64,000 bases of DNA from Bradyrhizobium mercantei (lineage in GTDB: Bacteria; Pseudomonadota; Alphaproteobacteria; Rhizobiales; Xanthobacteraceae): the NCBI RefSeq assembly GCF_001982635.1, contig NZ_MKFI01000001.1, positions 1,134,891-1,198,890 on the forward strand. The letters run 5' to 3'. The translations under genes were made by a program, and so were the position numbers. The notes under the pieces were generated by a model. That model ran no database searches, was not told the origin of the DNA, and worked only from the letters and a program-made list of their open reading frames with translations. Below, piece after piece: positions 8,603-16,806 of this stretch (positions are counted from its first letter, which is position 1; each line of letters starts with the position of its first letter).

Positions 8603-9055
8603 ATGGGACAGGGACAGGTACAAGTGGCGGCGCTGCTGGCCGGCGCCGCTTTCATCTTGAGCGGCTGCGGGCTGGCGGACAGCCACGCGGTATGGCCGGA
8701 GATATTGAAGGTCAAGGCCACCGATCCGGCGCCGCTCGAGACGCCTCCGGACGTCAAGCGGCTGGTCGCGGGCAAGCTGGATTCGGTCTTCACCGCCGGA
8801 TCGCAGCCGACCCATGTGCGCGTCTCGGCCCCGCTGCACGACCCGCGCGGCACCGGCTGGACCGCCTGCGTGCGCGCCGAACTGACCTCGGTGATCGGCA
8901 AGCCGCTGGGGACGCAGACATATCGCGTCTTCATCAATGAAGGCGCGATCTTCGATCGCCGGCAGGTGGAAGCCGACGACAATTGCGTGACCGAGAGTTA
9001 CGAACCGGTCGAGAGCACCGTTGCCGCGGAAACGCAACGGAACGCCAAACCCTAG
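8603..9055 (+). CDS. Conserved hypothetical lipoprotein (150 aa)
   Basis: A 150-residue lipoprotein candidate. The N-terminal signal ends in a lipobox ILSGC (Cys22), followed by a soluble domain of about 125 residues. The domain has alternating strands (HVRVSAPLHDP, TYRVFINEGAIFDRR) and two Cys in CVRAE and NCVTE that could form a disulfide. No catalytic motif is evident. It is monocistronic, with divergent and convergent neighbours unrelated in function. Outer-membrane or periplasmic anchoring is likely. Confidence 0.7.
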   Translation: MGQGQVQVAALLAGAAFILSGCGLADSHAVWPEILKVKATDPAPLETPPDVKRLVAGKLDSVFTAGSQPTHVRVSAPLHDPRGTGWTACVRAELTSVIGKPLGTQTYRVFINEGAIFDRRQVEADDNCVTESYEPVESTVAAETQRNAKP

Positions 9056-9170
9056 CGCATTCTCGGCCCCGGCCCGCCGACCCTACATCGGATATTTGAT
9101 GAGGTTCTGAAACGCGAGCGGCGCCCGCGCCTGGATCAGGCACCGCTACAGGAAAGGTCCGGTTTGCAGA

Positions 9171-9920
9171 TCAGACGTTGCTGACGCCGCCGTCGACGAC
9201 CATGTCCGAGCCGGTCATGAACGAGCTCTCGTCCGAGGCGAGGAAGACGGCCGCCGCCGCCAATTCCTCGGGACGGCCGATCCGCAGCATCGGCGTGTAG
9301 TTGGAATACATCTTGCGGATCGCGGCGGCTTGCTCGGGCGTCGAAGCCTGGGAATCCATGATCGGCGTGTCGACCGGGCCTGGGCTGAGCAGGTTGGCGC
9401 GGATGCCGCTGTCCTTGAACTCGGCCGCCCAGGTCCGCACGTATGAGCGCACCGCCGCCTTGGTGGCCGCGTAGGTCGAATGGTTCGCCAGGCCCATATA
9501 GTGCATGGCCGAGGACACCAGGATGATCGAACCTCCGCGCCCCATCATCGGCAGCATCTTCTGCACCAGGAACAACGGTCCCTTGGCCATCAGGTTGAAG
9601 GTGCGGTCGTAATGCTCCTCCGTGATGTCGCGCAGCGGCACCTGCTCGGTGAAGCCGGCGTTCGACACGACCACGTCCACCCTGCCCTTTGCCTTGCGGA
9701 CCGTCCCGGCGACGCGATCGAGGTCTTCGAGCCTGGACGCATCCGCCTGGATCGTGGTGACGCCGCCGCCGATCAGCTTTGCCGCCTTGTCGAGCGCGTC
9801 CTGGCGACGGCCGAAGATGAACACGTCCGCGCCTTCCGTCACGAAGCGTTGTGCGATGGCGAGCCCGATGCCGCTGTTGCCGCCGCTGATCACCGCGACC
9901 TTGCCTTCCAATCTCGACAT
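9171..9920 (-). CDS. Short-chain dehydrogenase/reductase (classical)
   Basis: A 249-residue classical SDR with a complete active site. The cofactor motif GGNSGIG is at 13-19 and NAG at 87-89. Ser137 is in the VSSAMHYMG segment, and Tyr150 and Lys154 are in STYAATKA. ADASRLED after strand 3, with Arg-Arg at 38-39, fits an NADP(H) preference. The start at 9920 is used because the Rossmann fold begins immediately (MSRLEGKVAV); the frame is open further upstream without good evidence. It lies next to the TetR-linked unit in the same direction, but 241 bp separate it from the barrel gene, so cotranscription is uncertain. Substrate unknown. Confidence 0.85.
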   Translation of the reverse strand: MSRLEGKVAVISGGNSGIGLAIAQRFVTEGADVFIFGRRQDALDKAAKLIGGGVTTIQADASRLEDLDRVAGTVRKAKGRVDVVVSNAGFTEQVPLRDITEEHYDRTFNLMAKGPLFLVQKMLPMMGRGGSIILVSSAMHYMGLANHSTYAATKAAVRSYVRTWAAEFKDSGIRANLLSPGPVDTPIMDSQASTPEQAAAIRKMYSNYTPMLRIGRPEELAAAAVFLASDESSFMTGSDMVVDGGVSNV

Positions 9921-10161
9921 ATCAATTCCCTGGGTTTGCACACCCGGATCGTCCGGGGACCTTGCAGCTAGGCGCGCCTGCATCGGCCGCTCAGTGCGGA
10001 AGTGCGCACAGCGGTGGTGCAAAAATGATCCGGATCGCGCGCGTGTTCCGAGGGTGCGTTTTTCCACCGCCACCCGATTGGGCAGCTCCTCGCGGGACTA
10101 TCCTATTCGCAATTCCCCGCACCGTGATCCGATCGCTAAGGGGTGAACGACAGCCCCCCCC

Positions 10162-12285
10162 TTAGAACTTCATCGTCACCCCGGTATAGACCGTCTGTTC
10201 GGTGCAGCTCTTGTTGCTCGCGCCGTTGGCAAAGAAGCAGATGCCGTTGGCGGGATTGCCGCCGTCGAGGCCGAACTTGTTGTGCCAGTAGCGGTACGCC
10301 ACGAAGGCCTCAATGAGGTGCGCGTATTTTTCGCCCCACAGCGCCTTGCTGGCGTCGAAGCTCAGCCGGACCGGCTCGGCATTGATCTCCGTCTTGGTGT
10401 TCCAGCTCGACGGAAGCGTATAGCCACCGTAGGCGCCGTTGCCCTTTGGCCCGTAGATGCCGACGTGTCCGCTCAGGGAGAAATAGCGCATGCTTTCCGG
10501 CAGGAAATCGAGCGCGCTGCCGTAATCGATCTCGAACGCCCAGGTCGGATCGTAATGCAGATTGCCGTCGATCGTTCCGGTGAAGCCGGCAGGCATCAGG
10601 CCCGTGTAAGGCGGAACGCCGTAGAGTCCGACGCCATACGGACTGTTGCCCGCGTTGTTCGGATAGGCATAGGCCGAATGATTCCATTCTTGATAATAGA
10701 GCGGCGCGATCGTCAGATAGCTCTTGAACGGCAAATCGAACGCGAATTGCAGACCGGCGACGATCGCCTCCTTGGCCGGCGCCGCGTAGCCCAGCGTCGT
10801 GCGTCCGTCGGCGCCGATTTCGAACGACACGTTGCGCAGCGCGCCTGCCCTGAACGCCGTGGTGTTGAAGACCTCGTTGAAGCCGAATGTGCTGCGCAGC
10901 GAGGCGTTGATCTCCATATTGCCCGAACAAGGCGTGGTGACGCCAAAGGCCGGATGGCTGTAGACCGCCGAACAGGGCGAAGCCGGATCGCGATGATCGG
11001 ATTTCAGCAGCTCGGCATAGAGACGATTGGTGCCGTAGGCCCAGCTATCGGTGTGGGTGAAGGCGTAGACCTGCTTGACGGTCTTTGCGGTTTCGCCGGG
11101 AGAGGTCGCGTTCGGCAGCACGCCATAGGTGAAGCTATTGTCGACGCTGGTGAAGAATGGCGTGCCGAACGGCGACAGGGCCGGCGTTCCCGGGATCGGC
11201 GCGCCCAGTTTCATGGTCATGCCGTAGTAGATGCCGTTGCTTGTACAACTGCCGTTGTAGACGCCCTTGGTGATGCAGGATGTGTCATAGGCTTCGGCAT
11301 AACCGCTGATGTTTTTTTCGTAGCGCCAGGCCGCCCAGACGTCGACGAGGTGCGCATAGCTCGCGCCCCAGAACAGCTTGCCGGCGTCGAGCGTCAGGCG
11401 GACCGGCTCCAGCGCGTAGGCGGTGGTGCGGTTGTTGAGCGGGTTTCTCGGATACGGGCCGTAACCGCCATTGCCATCAGCGCCGCGGATCGCCGCGCGT
11501 CCACTGATCGAGAAATATTGCAGTGTCTCCGGCAGGAAGCCGAGATCCATATAGTAGTTGAAATCTAGTCCCCAGGTCGGAGTGAAGTGCATCACGCCGT
11601 CGGGAAGGCCGGGATAAGGCGGCGGCATCGACACATTGCCGCCGAAGCTCGGGGGCATCAGTTGCGCGCCGTGTTGCATCCGCTGGAAGTACATCGGGCT
11701 GATGTTGAAATAGCCCTTGTACGGCAGGCTGAAGCCGAATTGCAGACCGGCAAGGACATCGTAGTTGCTGGAGGCCGTGAAGATATTCGAGATCGCAGCG
11801 TCGGCCCCGACCAGGAACGAGATGTTGGTCAGCGGGCCGATGGAGAACGCATTGGTGTCGAACAGTTCGTTCCAGCCGAATGTGCTGCGGATCGACGTCG
11901 AAGCCGCCACACCGCCGGCGCATCGTCCGGTCGGCGCGAGCACGGATCCGAGGCACGGCGCGGTGGCCGCGCCGTGATCGTATTTCGACGTCAACAGCGA
12001 GAAGCTGTTGCTGCCATAGGCCCAGGTGTCATAGTGGGTGTAGGCAAGCGTCGTGCTCTGCGAATTCTTGGCGTAGCCAGGAACGCCTCCGGAAAATTGC
12101 GAGACGGTGACGCGGTTGTCGTTGACCAGGAAGAACGGCTTTTCGGCCGATGGCGCCTTGAGCTTCACGGCCTTCTTCGGCATGTCGCGGGCGGCGTCGG
12201 TCGTTCGATCGGCCGCCTGCGCCGCCACCTGCATGCAGAACAGCCCGGCGATTGCGCCAGCGAATACGCGCTTCCGCGTCATCAT
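10162..12285 (-). CDS. Outer-membrane protein with internally duplicated beta-barrel
   Basis: A 707-residue exported protein with signal peptide (residues 1-24). It consists of two homologous halves, about 48-385 and 395-707. Both halves carry HYDTWAYGSN or HTDSWAYGTN, IRSTFGWNELFDTNAF or LRSTFGFNEVFNTTAF, AGLQFGFSLPYKGY or AGLQFAFDLPFKSY, FLPETLQYFSISG or FLPESMRYFSLSG, and end in YYGMTMKL or YTGVTMKF. Alternating aromatic strands and a terminal Phe indicate a beta-barrel. The WAYGSN-type segment resembles nucleoside-channel (Tsx-like) barrels. Two complete barrel units in one chain is unusual. The gene is 53 bp downstream of the DUF1254/1214 gene, likely the last gene of a TetR-controlled operon. 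Confidence 0.75.
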   Translation of the reverse strand: MMTRKRVFAGAIAGLFCMQVAAQAADRTTDAARDMPKKAVKLKAPSAEKPFFLVNDNRVTVSQFSGGVPGYAKNSQSTTLAYTHYDTWAYGSNSFSLLTSKYDHGAATAPCLGSVLAPTGRCAGGVAASTSIRSTFGWNELFDTNAFSIGPLTNISFLVGADAAISNIFTASSNYDVLAGLQFGFSLPYKGYFNISPMYFQRMQHGAQLMPPSFGGNVSMPPPYPGLPDGVMHFTPTWGLDFNYYMDLGFLPETLQYFSISGRAAIRGADGNGGYGPYPRNPLNNRTTAYALEPVRLTLDAGKLFWGASYAHLVDVWAAWRYEKNISGYAEAYDTSCITKGVYNGSCTSNGIYYGMTMKLGAPIPGTPALSPFGTPFFTSVDNSFTYGVLPNATSPGETAKTVKQVYAFTHTDSWAYGTNRLYAELLKSDHRDPASPCSAVYSHPAFGVTTPCSGNMEINASLRSTFGFNEVFNTTAFRAGALRNVSFEIGADGRTTLGYAAPAKEAIVAGLQFAFDLPFKSYLTIAPLYYQEWNHSAYAYPNNAGNSPYGVGLYGVPPYTGLMPAGFTGTIDGNLHYDPTWAFEIDYGSALDFLPESMRYFSLSGHVGIYGPKGNGAYGGYTLPSSWNTKTEINAEPVRLSFDASKALWGEKYAHLIEAFVAYRYWHNKFGLDGGNPANGICFFANGASNKSCTEQTVYTGVTMKF

Positions 12286-12338
12286 TGCCCCCGTCGTGAT
12301 TGACTTGCCCCGTGATCCGTTTCGGATCGCCGAATGTC

Positions 12339-13625
12339 CTAGCGCCCGGCCTCCCGGACCGGAGGCAAGCGCCAGCGTCCCGACAGCATCTCCTGACGCG
12401 GCAAGTAGCAGCGCGTGATCAGGCTGAACGGTCCGCGCTTTGGCGCCGGCAGCCAGTTGGCGGTTCGATCACCGCCCGGATCGCCCCGGCCGATCCACAG
12501 CGTGATCGAGCCGTCGGCATTGCGCCGCAACCCGTCGGTGCGGTCACCGATGGCATAGCGCCCCAGCGAGTTCTCGGTGAGGAACAACTGATTGTCGTCT
12601 GCGACCTCGTACATCGTCAGCGACCAAAAGCCGTTCAGCGGCAGCCGGGCGGGCAAGTGAAGCTGGTAGTCGGCGGTGCCGTCGAAGAAACCGTTCTCCA
12701 GATTTCCCGCGGCGCGCATGTACATCGCCTCGGCGACCGGCAAGGCTCCGATGCCCCACAGGGCCACGGCGGCACGGTAGCGATAGTCCTGATCGAAATT
12801 GCCGAGGTTCGCGCGCGGATAGCTCCAGCCCTCGATGAATTCCAATCGCTTGCCGCCGGACATCAGCGCCGACCGCGCGGCAGCAACGCCCTCCGCGATC
12901 GCATCCGCCGCGGCCGGCGCCGGCTGTTGGAGCGCGGCTGCGATCCGGCGCAGGACCGCGGTGTCCGTCGCCGGCGGCGGATCTGACGCCATCAGGCTCT
13001 GAATGCTGGCGAACAGCGCCGGCGCGGCGTCGTTGCGCGCCGCATGCTCGTTGGGCGCACTGCCGGACGGACCTTCGAGCTTGAAACCGTCCTGAACCTG
13101 GCGCGCAGCCGCGAGATCAACGTGGCCGTCGATCAATATTCTGATCAGAAGCCATGCATGCGCCGTCGCAACGCGGACCACATCCGGGCCGGAGCCGGTC
13201 TGGTCCGGTCCGATAATCGTGAACGTGCCGCCCGCATTGCCGATCGTCCTTGTGCCGAGCACCGCATTGTTGTTGGTGAACATGTCCATCAGCGCAGCGG
13301 AGAAATAGCGCCCTCCCGTCTGCGGGATCGTCAGCCGGACGGCGCCTTGGGTCAGATCGAGCCATGCGATCGAATACAGGGTATCGTTGTTCGGCGTCGT
13401 GACCCAGCGCGCCCGGTGATCGATCAGGTCGCGCTGATGCGACAGCGCATTTTGCCGTCCGGTGCGGCCGAGCGTATTACGACGCACCGCGGCCATCTCG
13501 ATCAGCGGCAACGCATAGACGAACGCCTCGCCCGCGGCCGCGGCCAGGCTAGCCTCCCCTGCCATCGGGCGGGATACCGGTGCGCCGGCGGAAGCGGATG
13601 TCTGCGGCAGATCCCTGAGCGTCAT
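12339..13625 (-). CDS. DUF1254/DUF1214 two-domain protein
   Basis: A 428-residue protein with the DUF1254 domain in the N-terminal half (RARWVTTPNNDTLYSIAWLDL, residues 71-91; RYFSAALMDMFTNNNAV) and the DUF1214 domain in the C-terminal third (AEAMYMRAAGN, PLNGFWSLTMYE, LFLTENSLGRYAIGDR). No clear signal peptide is seen, although many family members are exported. The biochemical role of the family is unknown. The start has a GGAGAAG ribosome site. It lies 32 bp downstream of the MFS gene and 53 bp upstream of the barrel gene, all in one direction, so it probably belongs to one transport-related operon. Confidence 0.85.
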   Translation of the reverse strand: MTLRDLPQTSASAGAPVSRPMAGEASLAAAAGEAFVYALPLIEMAAVRRNTLGRTGRQNALSHQRDLIDHRARWVTTPNNDTLYSIAWLDLTQGAVRLTIPQTGGRYFSAALMDMFTNNNAVLGTRTIGNAGGTFTIIGPDQTGSGPDVVRVATAHAWLLIRILIDGHVDLAAARQVQDGFKLEGPSGSAPNEHAARNDAAPALFASIQSLMASDPPPATDTAVLRRIAAALQQPAPAAADAIAEGVAAARSALMSGGKRLEFIEGWSYPRANLGNFDQDYRYRAAVALWGIGALPVAEAMYMRAAGNLENGFFDGTADYQLHLPARLPLNGFWSLTMYEVADDNQLFLTENSLGRYAIGDRTDGLRRNADGSITLWIGRGDPGGDRTANWLPAPKRGPFSLITRCYLPRQEMLSGRWRLPPVREAGR

Positions 13626-13657
13626 TTTCTTCTCCAGGTCGGGCTATCGATACAAGC

Positions 13658-14923
13658 TCACGTCAATGCGACGGCAAGGTTCTGGACGCGCTCGGGCGTG
13701 CGATAACGGCCAAGCGACAGGAACAGCATCACGGGGACGATCTGCACGGCCGCCAACAGCAGCAGCGGCAACACGACGCTGTCGCTCAATGTCGACAGCC
13801 AGACGAACGCCACCGGGCCGATCGCCGCGCCGATGCAGAACGCAAACAAGAGCCAGCTGAACACCTTGGAAACCGACCGCGTGCCGAAATAGCGCCCTGC
13901 CAGATACGGCATCAGGTCCGCCTCGCCGCTGATCGAGAAGCCCATCAGGATCGAGGCGACCACCATCGGAGCAACGGCGTCTGCGGTCGCATTGAGCAGC
14001 GCCGACAGCGCCATCAGCAGAACGGTCAGGATGCCGACGACGCGGGCGTGCAACCGGTCGAGCAAATGTCCGACGACGATTCGTCCGAACAGCGCAGCGA
14101 CGGCGCCGGCTGCCTGAATCCAGGCAACGTCGGCCGCGGTCACCTCCGCGCGTCGCTTGAGGATGTACATGACGTTCGGCGCGATCGCGTAGAATGACAT
14201 TCCGATCACGGCAAAGCAGAGCGCAAGCTTCCAGAAGGTCGGCGTGCCGATGATCTCCGCGGCGCTGATGGCGGCCTCCGGCGCCGGGGCTTCAACCGAG
14301 AGCCGCGGCCCGTCGTTCTTCGACGCGGGAACGCCGGCGGGAGGAGCATCCGCCACCAGCCACGCCACCAGCGGCAGGCAGACGACAATCTCAAATGCGG
14401 CGAACGCCAGCAGGCAGGCCGACCAGCCATATCTTGCGATAATCCAGTGCGCGGCCAGCGGCACGATGAAGCTGCCGCCCGCCTGCGCGCTCGCGGCAAG
14501 ACCGAGCGCGAGGCCCCGCCGCTGATCGAACCAGCGCGAGATGGCCTTCGCATACGACACGACGTTGGTGCCCGCGCCGACAAAGCCGAACAGGGCGGCC
14601 GCGAGATAGAACTGCAGCAGCGAATTTCCGACCTGGCTCAGAACAGCAAGCGACCCGGCGAACAGGGCAATGCTGATCAGCGCGAACTTGCGTGACCCCA
14701 GACGATCGAGCGGCCACGCGCAGAACAGATAGGCGACCATCGTCGACGACAGCACGATGGTCGCGGCCCGCGCGACCTCGACCTGGCTCCAGCCATAGTC
14801 CTGTGCCATTGCGCCGCTCAGATGCGCGAAACCCGCCGTAAAGATCGGCGCGCCACCGAATGAAATGCCGATTCCCGAACCGATGACGACCTTCCAACCG
14901 GGATCCATGATCTGCCGCGCCAT
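13658..14923 (-). CDS. MFS transporter (oxalate/formate-antiporter-like)
   Basis: A 421-residue transporter with 12 predicted membrane helices of the major facilitator superfamily. The N-terminus GSGIGISFGGAPIFTAGF and the loop SRWFDQRRGLALGLAASAQAGG resemble the monocarboxylate or oxalate/formate antiporter group. The ATG at 14923 is favoured because a GGGGG ribosome site precedes it and the first helix follows directly. It is the first gene after promoter-operator module A (15064-15109), giving a leader of about 140 nt. Downstream genes encode a DUF1254/1214 protein and a double-barrel outer-membrane protein, suggesting uptake or efflux of a small molecule across both membranes. Confidence 0.85.
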   Translation of the reverse strand: MARQIMDPGWKVVIGSGIGISFGGAPIFTAGFAHLSGAMAQDYGWSQVEVARAATIVLSSTMVAYLFCAWPLDRLGSRKFALISIALFAGSLAVLSQVGNSLLQFYLAAALFGFVGAGTNVVSYAKAISRWFDQRRGLALGLAASAQAGGSFIVPLAAHWIIARYGWSACLLAFAAFEIVVCLPLVAWLVADAPPAGVPASKNDGPRLSVEAPAPEAAISAAEIIGTPTFWKLALCFAVIGMSFYAIAPNVMYILKRRAEVTAADVAWIQAAGAVAALFGRIVVGHLLDRLHARVVGILTVLLMALSALLNATADAVAPMVVASILMGFSISGEADLMPYLAGRYFGTRSVSKVFSWLLFAFCIGAAIGPVAFVWLSTLSDSVVLPLLLLAAVQIVPVMLFLSLGRYRTPERVQNLAVALT

Positions 14924-15063
14924 GATGCCCCCGTTAATCGCAAGCGACGCGCGCTGACAGCGGACGGCCGGCATCGTCGATGCGCTCGATAGCCACGACC
15001 GCCGGATCAATTGGCGATCGCCTGTTGCCGCTCAACGACATCGCACGCCTCCCGAAATATTAT

Positions 15064-15109
15064 TGCATATTTTTATGCATTTATAATTTTGCGGTTTGAG
15101 CGCTGTCAA
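15064..15109 (-). promoter_or_regulatory. Promoter A with TetR-type operator, upstream of the MFS gene
   Basis: On the minus strand, TTGACA (15109-15104) is followed by a 17-bp spacer and TTATAA (15086-15081). One base later comes the inverted repeat TGCATA-N4-TATGCA (15079-15064). The geometry matches promoter B at 15802-15847 exactly. The operator covers the expected transcription start, which suits repression by the nearby TetR protein. Confidence 0.75.
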
Positions 15110-15131
15110 GCCGCCGGTGACACTTCACGCG

Positions 15132-15749
15132 CTATGTTGCCAGGCGGTGCACCGTCACCCAGGAATCGCGCAGTATCTCGCGCCGCCGCGCGAACAGTCC
15201 GCCCCAGACGTTGCGGTTCGGCTGGGCCTGGTGCACGGGTTTCGGCTTCCAGTAGCGGCTCTCATCCCATGCGGAGAGACTGGGATAATTCACGATCATC
15301 AGCACCACCGCCTCGCCATTCGCGTTCAGCTCGCGGCAGCGCCAGAAGCCGGCGATGTGCATCGCCGTGTCGGCTTCCGATGATTTCCAGGCCTCAACGC
15401 TGATCTCCGTCAGCGCCCCGACCTGATCCGGCGCGACGACAAACCAGCGATGGGTGTAGATGCCTTCGGCGGAGCACGACTCCTGCCCGCGCGCCAGCAC
15501 GTCGAACAGCCGGCTGCGGCTGCCGACGACGTTTGCATCCTCATAGGCATGCGGCGTTGGCTCGCCGGTCCAGCTTGTGGCGACAGTGACGACGTTGCTC
15601 GAGACGCCGATCAGCGGCACGAAGACACCAAGCAGCTGCGCATGAGGCGGCGCGCCGCCGGCTTTGAGCGTCCCGGCGATCTCCTCGCCGCGATTGGGTC
15701 GAACGATCACCTCGTCAAACCGCAGCACACGATAGCTGGAATCCGGCAA
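15132..15749 (-). CDS. NIPSNAP-like protein with two alpha/beta-barrel domains (205 aa)
   Basis: A 205-residue protein whose two halves each resemble dimeric alpha/beta-barrel (NIPSNAP-like) domains. Examples are YRVLRFDEVIVRPNRGEE with TVATSWTGEP in the first half, and FVVAPDQVGALTEISVEAW with MIVNYPSLSAWDESRYW in the second. Assignment to NIPSNAP is tentative. A TTG start at 15749 is chosen because a GGGAGG ribosome site lies 5 nt before it. In-frame ATGs further upstream fall inside promoter B. It would be transcribed from promoter B (start region about 15800), with its 3' end just before module A. It may be an accessory enzyme of the TetR-linked unit. Confidence 0.6.
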   Translation of the reverse strand: MPDSSYRVLRFDEVIVRPNRGEEIAGTLKAGGAPPHAQLLGVFVPLIGVSSNVVTVATSWTGEPTPHAYEDANVVGSRSRLFDVLARGQESCSAEGIYTHRWFVVAPDQVGALTEISVEAWKSSEADTAMHIAGFWRCRELNANGEAVVLMIVNYPSLSAWDESRYWKPKPVHQAQPNRNVWGGLFARRREILRDSWVTVHRLAT

Positions 15750-15801
15750 TGGCTCCTCCCCGGTCGACTCTCCTCGGACACGCTCCGTCCGGGAATATAT
15801 T

Positions 15802-15847
15802 TGCATATATTTATGCAGATATATTCTGCCCGCTCGAGCGGTGTCAA
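15802..15847 (-). promoter_or_regulatory. Promoter B with TetR-type operator, upstream of the NIPSNAP-like gene
   Basis: On the minus strand, TTGACA (15847-15842), a 17-bp spacer and ATATAT (15824-15819) are followed one base later by TGCATA-N4-TATGCA (15817-15802). This is the same half-site, spacer and position as module A. It lies in the divergent intergenic region with the TetR gene, so the same operator may also affect TetR expression. Confidence 0.75.
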
Positions 15848-16004
15848 GCCGGCGTCCGCGCTTCGACAAATCGCGGCCTGCGAGACGCGGGAAGCGAAGG
15901 ACTTGCCGTAACGGGAAAAATCCGCTCTCTCTGGCTAGCCGCGAATATTTTCACGTGCTCGATTTTGCTAAGAGGCAATCAAGCTTTTGAAGGACCGCGA
16001 TTGC

Positions 16005-16646
16005 ATGGTTTCCCGCTCGACCTCAGGTCTCTCCTCCGCCAAGACGGCCGACGGCCGGCGGCAGCGCACTCAGATCACCCGGGGCAATATCGTCACTGCA
16101 TGCATCGCGCTTCAGAACGAGGGCTTCGCGCGTCCATCGGCGCAGCAGATCGCAGACCGCGCCGGCGTATCGATACGCACGTTGTTTCTGCATTTTCCGG
16201 AGAAGGGACAGCTCACGCAGGCGGTGCTCGACGAGCTGATGCCCCCCGAATCGATCGAGCCGGCGCCTGCGAAATCCGTCCTGCAGGGCGCGGCGGACGT
16301 TCGCGTTGCGCAGTTCGTCGACATGCGAGCCCAGGCGCTGGAGCGAATGACGCCGCATCGTCGGGCTTCCAACGCGATGATCGAGACCTCGCCGCTGCTG
16401 CAGAAGCACCGCCTGCGGGTGCGCAAGGCCTTTCGCGACGTGGTCGGCCAGTGGTTCGCCACCGAGCTCGAGCAGGTGCCCGCCGAGACCCGGCAGAAAT
16501 GGCTGGTTGCCCTTGCGACCCTGCTCGATTGGGAAATGTGGCAATCGCTTCGCACCTATCCGAACCGAAGCATTCCCGAGGCGAAGGATTGCCTCACGCT
16601 GCTGCTGAAGGCGGCCTTGCGACAGATGGAAGCGGAACGATCATAG
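16005..16646 (+). CDS. TetR/AcrR-family regulator of the adjacent transport unit
   Basis: A 213-residue TetR regulator. The N-terminal helix-turn-helix is clear: QITRGNIVTACIALQNEG, then SAQQIADRAGVSIRTLFLHF, which has the family's second HTH helix and a terminal LFxHF. The remaining 140 residues are helical, as in the ligand-binding part of the family. The ATG at 16005 has a GAAGGA ribosome site 10 nt upstream; a TTG at 15987 is the alternative. It is divergent from the NIPSNAP-like gene, and a TGCATA-N4-TATGCA operator lies between them. The likely role is repression of the transporter, DUF1254/1214, barrel and NIPSNAP-like genes, with an unknown ligand. Confidence 0.85.
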   Translation: MVSRSTSGLSSAKTADGRRQRTQITRGNIVTACIALQNEGFARPSAQQIADRAGVSIRTLFLHFPEKGQLTQAVLDELMPPESIEPAPAKSVLQGAADVRVAQFVDMRAQALERMTPHRRASNAMIETSPLLQKHRLRVRKAFRDVVGQWFATELEQVPAETRQKWLVALATLLDWEMWQSLRTYPNRSIPEAKDCLTLLLKAALRQMEAERS

Positions 16647-16806
16647 GCCGCGCCCGCCATGGATCGGCGGCGCGCATGCTGAACGGCCCGTTAACATTAC
16701 CGTTCAAATTGCCCGACGCCCTCAACGGCATTTTCCATCTCTCTCCGCTAGCGTAACCCTGACGAACGCGGGCCGATCCAGCCTTGCGGACCGGGGAAAC
16801 AGGGAC

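Noticed and set aside
16680..16700. A GTTAACATTACCGTTCAA segment as a third CtrA box
   Set aside because: The second half is TTCAA instead of TTAA and the spacing does not fit TTAA-N7-TTAA.
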